Source of the DNA: Pseudonocardiaceae bacterium
GTDB taxonomy: Bacteria > Actinomycetota > Actinomycetes > Mycobacteriales > Pseudonocardiaceae
Assembly: GCA_025937115.1 (NCBI GenBank)
Contig: JAICSB010000025.1
Location: 1 to 16,789 of the forward strand
Length of the DNA: 16,789 nucleotides
Reading direction: 5' to 3'
The notes under the pieces were generated by a model. It did no database searches. It saw only the letters and a list, made by a program, of their open reading frames with translations, and was not told the origin of the DNA. Shown in pieces: positions 15,680 to 16,789 of this stretch (the first letter of the stretch is position 1; every line of letters begins with the position of its first letter). Position numbers and translations under genes: made by a program.

Positions 15680-15698
15680 GTCTGACCATTGGTCAGAC
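15680..15698. promoter_or_regulatory. Palindromic operator candidate of the RHH/MazF pair
   Basis: GTCTGACCATTGGTCAGAC is a perfect 8-base inverted repeat with a 3-base centre, ending 7 bases before the antitoxin ATG at 15706. Type II antitoxins with ribbon-helix-helix domains usually bind such palindromes over their own promoter, so autoregulation is the likely role. Confidence 0.6.
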
Positions 15699-15705
15699 TG
15701 GAAGC

Positions 15706-15945
15706 ATGACCGTCAAGGTTGGCATCTCACTGCCGGACGCGACTCATGCTCGGGCGCTGCAGCATGCACGCAGCGCCGGAACCACACTGTCAGGGCTGGT
15801 AGACGCGGCACTAAAGGCAGAATTGACGCGCCGCGAGCTGGCTGACCACGTGATGATGCTCGCCGAGGCCGACGATGTTGAGCGGCTGCGTGCACGTGCG
15901 CACTCGCGAAGCCGCGCGCTATCCGCGTGGAAGACCGGACGGTGA
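15706..15945 (+). CDS. Ribbon-helix-helix antitoxin, MazE-like
   Basis: Seventy-nine-residue predicted antitoxin. The N-terminal strand and two helices (MTVKVGISLPDATHARALQ, then AGTTLSGLVDAALKAEL) fit a ribbon-helix-helix DNA-binding domain. The charged C-terminal half (LADHVMMLAEADDVERLRA, then AHSRSRALSAWKTGR) would bind the toxin. ATG 15706 is used because the domain begins there and it follows the palindromic operator at 15680-15698. The frame is open upstream to 15481, but that overlaps the preceding gene. The stop overlaps the toxin start as GTGA. Confidence 0.78.
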   Translation: MTVKVGISLPDATHARALQHARSAGTTLSGLVDAALKAELTRRELADHVMMLAEADDVERLRARAHSRSRALSAWKTGR

Positions 15946-16271
15946 CGGCGCTAGGCCACACCACGCCGAGCCAGGGCGATGTCCTCATCTCCAACCCGTC
16001 CCCGCTGACCGGAGAACGCGAGTTGGCCATGGTGGTGTCGGCGGACATCTATAACGCCGCGGGCGGGCCTACCGTGCTGATCGCCGAGATCGAGACCGGC
16101 ACCCGCTACCGCGCTACTGCCTATGCCACCGAGACCGACTACGGCGTCGTGCTCGCCGACCGGGTGGTATGGATGCCGGTAGACATGCTTGGCGAGCACT
16201 TCGGTCGCTTGACCGACGCACAGCGGGATCAGGTCGTCGACCAGATCGTGGCCGTCCTGCGAGGCCAATAG
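15942..16271 (+). CDS. MazF/PemK-like toxin
   Basis: Predicted endoribonuclease toxin of 109 residues paired with the upstream antitoxin. The N-terminus SQGDVLISNPSPLTGERELAMVVS follows the GDV-to-VVS pattern of the MazF/PemK fold, then a strand-rich region (VLIAEIETGTRYRATAY), VLADRVVWMPVDML, and a final helix (LTDAQRDQVVDQIVAVL), all in the expected order. The canonical Arg-containing loop of MazF is replaced by SPLTGERE, so the match is moderate. GTG 15942 is chosen because it overlaps the antitoxin stop (GTGA). GTG 15927 is in frame but lies inside the antitoxin. A divergent CcdB-like member is an alternative. Confidence 0.72.
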   Translation: MTALGHTTPSQGDVLISNPSPLTGERELAMVVSADIYNAAGGPTVLIAEIETGTRYRATAYATETDYGVVLADRVVWMPVDMLGEHFGRLTDAQRDQVVDQIVAVLRGQ

Positions 16272-16588
16272 CGCAGCCGCCCCGCCTCGGAGCGCTCGGA
16301 TTGGTTTGTGCCGCGGGCCCGATCCGGTCACAGCCGTGGGCCGGTGTCGCCTCGAGTAGGTGGCGCGCGGTGTTGGCTTCGACGCGTTACTTGCCGGCCA
16401 GTAGGTGATCGGCCGGGATGCCTTTGGCGAATACCCGTTCCCCGCTGGCCGGCCGTAGCCGCGTTGCCAGCCAGCATCCGCAAGGACTGGCGCTCGCCTT
16501 GGGAGGGCGCTGCCTGACGAAAACCGGGCAGTCCCATCTGACTCGCGGCGGAAGGGGCTTGCCTGTACCAGGAGCTACGATCCGACGC
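16272..16588. other. Intergenic region before the HTH gene
   Basis: These 317 bases hold no gene I can support. A 73-codon minus-strand frame (16387-16608) has no ribosome-binding site or known motif. A 9-base inverted repeat (GCCGGCCAG at 16393-16401, CTGGCCGGC at 16445-16453) with a 43-base loop is the only other structure noted, and it is weak in such GC-rich DNA. Confidence 0.5.
16576..16581 (+). promoter_or_regulatory. Candidate leaderless -10 box of the HTH gene
   Basis: TACGAT fits TANNNT and ends 7 bases before ATG 16589. It is the third occurrence of this spacing in the window. Confidence 0.5.
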
Positions 16589-16789
16589 ATGCCCGATTCG
16601 CCTGGCATGAATTCTGAGCTACTGGCTGACCCACGGATGCGTGCTGCACTCGCTGAGCGTGACGTCGCTGGTGTCTACCGTCTGCTGACCAGGCACGGGA
16701 TCAGCCAGCGGGAGATCGCAGCGGCGACGGGTCAGTCACAGTCTGAGATCTCGGAGATCCTCAAGGGCCGTCAGGTGCAGGCATACGAC
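16589..16789 (+). CDS. XRE-type helix-turn-helix regulator, truncated by the window edge
   Basis: The first 67 residues are present and the frame is open at the right edge. After a short N-terminal region (NSELLADPRMRAALAERDV), a lambda-repressor-like HTH is clear: YRLLTRHGISQREIAAATG, then QSQSEISEILKGRQVQAYD. The GISQREIAAATGQSQSEIS part (residues 37-55) holds the turn and recognition helix. The start is ATG 16589, supported by the -10 box at 16576; an in-frame ATG at 16607 is possible. The effector domain lies outside the window, so its targets cannot be judged. Confidence 0.8.
   Translation, partial: MPDSPGMNSELLADPRMRAALAERDVAGVYRLLTRHGISQREIAAATGQSQSEISEILKGRQVQAYD

Noticed and set aside
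16387..16608. 73-codon minus-strand frame as a gene remnant
   Set aside because: No recognisable motif, start signal or coupling to a neighbour. It overlaps the HTH gene start and its promoter.
1..16789. CRISPR array, insertion sequence or phage genes
   Set aside because: No regularly spaced repeats, transposase, integrase or terminal repeats were seen on either strand. The only tandem repeat is the 15-base linker repeat in the protease remnant.

Overview
The window is high-G+C DNA (counted patches of the conserved genes reach about 70 % G+C) with actinobacterial, probably mycobacterial, character. This rests on the secreted S1C/PDZ protease with a proline/alanine-rich linker, VapBC and MazEF-type toxin-antitoxin pairs, GTG starts with 4-base stop/start overlaps, and several TANNNT -10 boxes exactly 7 nt upstream of an ATG, the arrangement of mycobacterial leaderless transcripts. 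The genus is inferred; nothing in the window proves it.

Layout. 1-1199 (+): a decayed HtrA-like lipoprotein protease, frameshifted and missing most of its PDZ domain, followed by an intrinsic-type terminator. 1379-2794 (+): a sugar-porter MFS transporter. 2863-3075 (-): a 70-residue Cys/Asp/Gly-rich peptide with a strong ribosome-binding site and no recognised family. 3428-13411 (-): a serine-cycle cluster, in transcription order glyA, sgaA, mcl, mtkA, two RimK-like ATP-grasp ligases, mtkB, hydroxypyruvate reductase, glycerate 2-kinase. 13542-14161 (-): a vapBC pair. 14337-15620 (+): an unrecognised 427-residue protein. 15706-16271 (+): a ribbon-helix-helix antitoxin with a MazF/PemK-like toxin. 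16589 to the right edge (+): the start of an XRE-type HTH regulator.

How the genes work together. GlyA makes serine from glycine and methylene-tetrahydrofolate. SgaA transfers the serine amino group to glyoxylate, giving glycine and hydroxypyruvate. The reductase makes glycerate, and the kinase makes 2-phosphoglycerate. MtkAB activates malate to malyl-CoA, and Mcl cleaves it to glyoxylate and acetyl-CoA. These are the dedicated steps of the methylotrophic serine cycle. Enolase, PEP carboxylase and malate dehydrogenase are not in the window and would have to be encoded elsewhere. glyA-sgaA-mcl-mtkA are overlapping or nearly so and look like one operon.

The most unusual point is that mtkA and mtkB, two subunits of one enzyme, are separated by about 2 kb of much lower-G+C DNA (50-53 % in three counted patches). 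This DNA carries two overlapping ATP-grasp amino-acid ligase genes, possibly with their own leaderless promoter. The small peptide gene near the end of the cluster has similarly low G+C. A glutamylation or modification module joined to C1 assimilation, or a peptide-modifying system, are both possible. Neither is demonstrated by the sequence.
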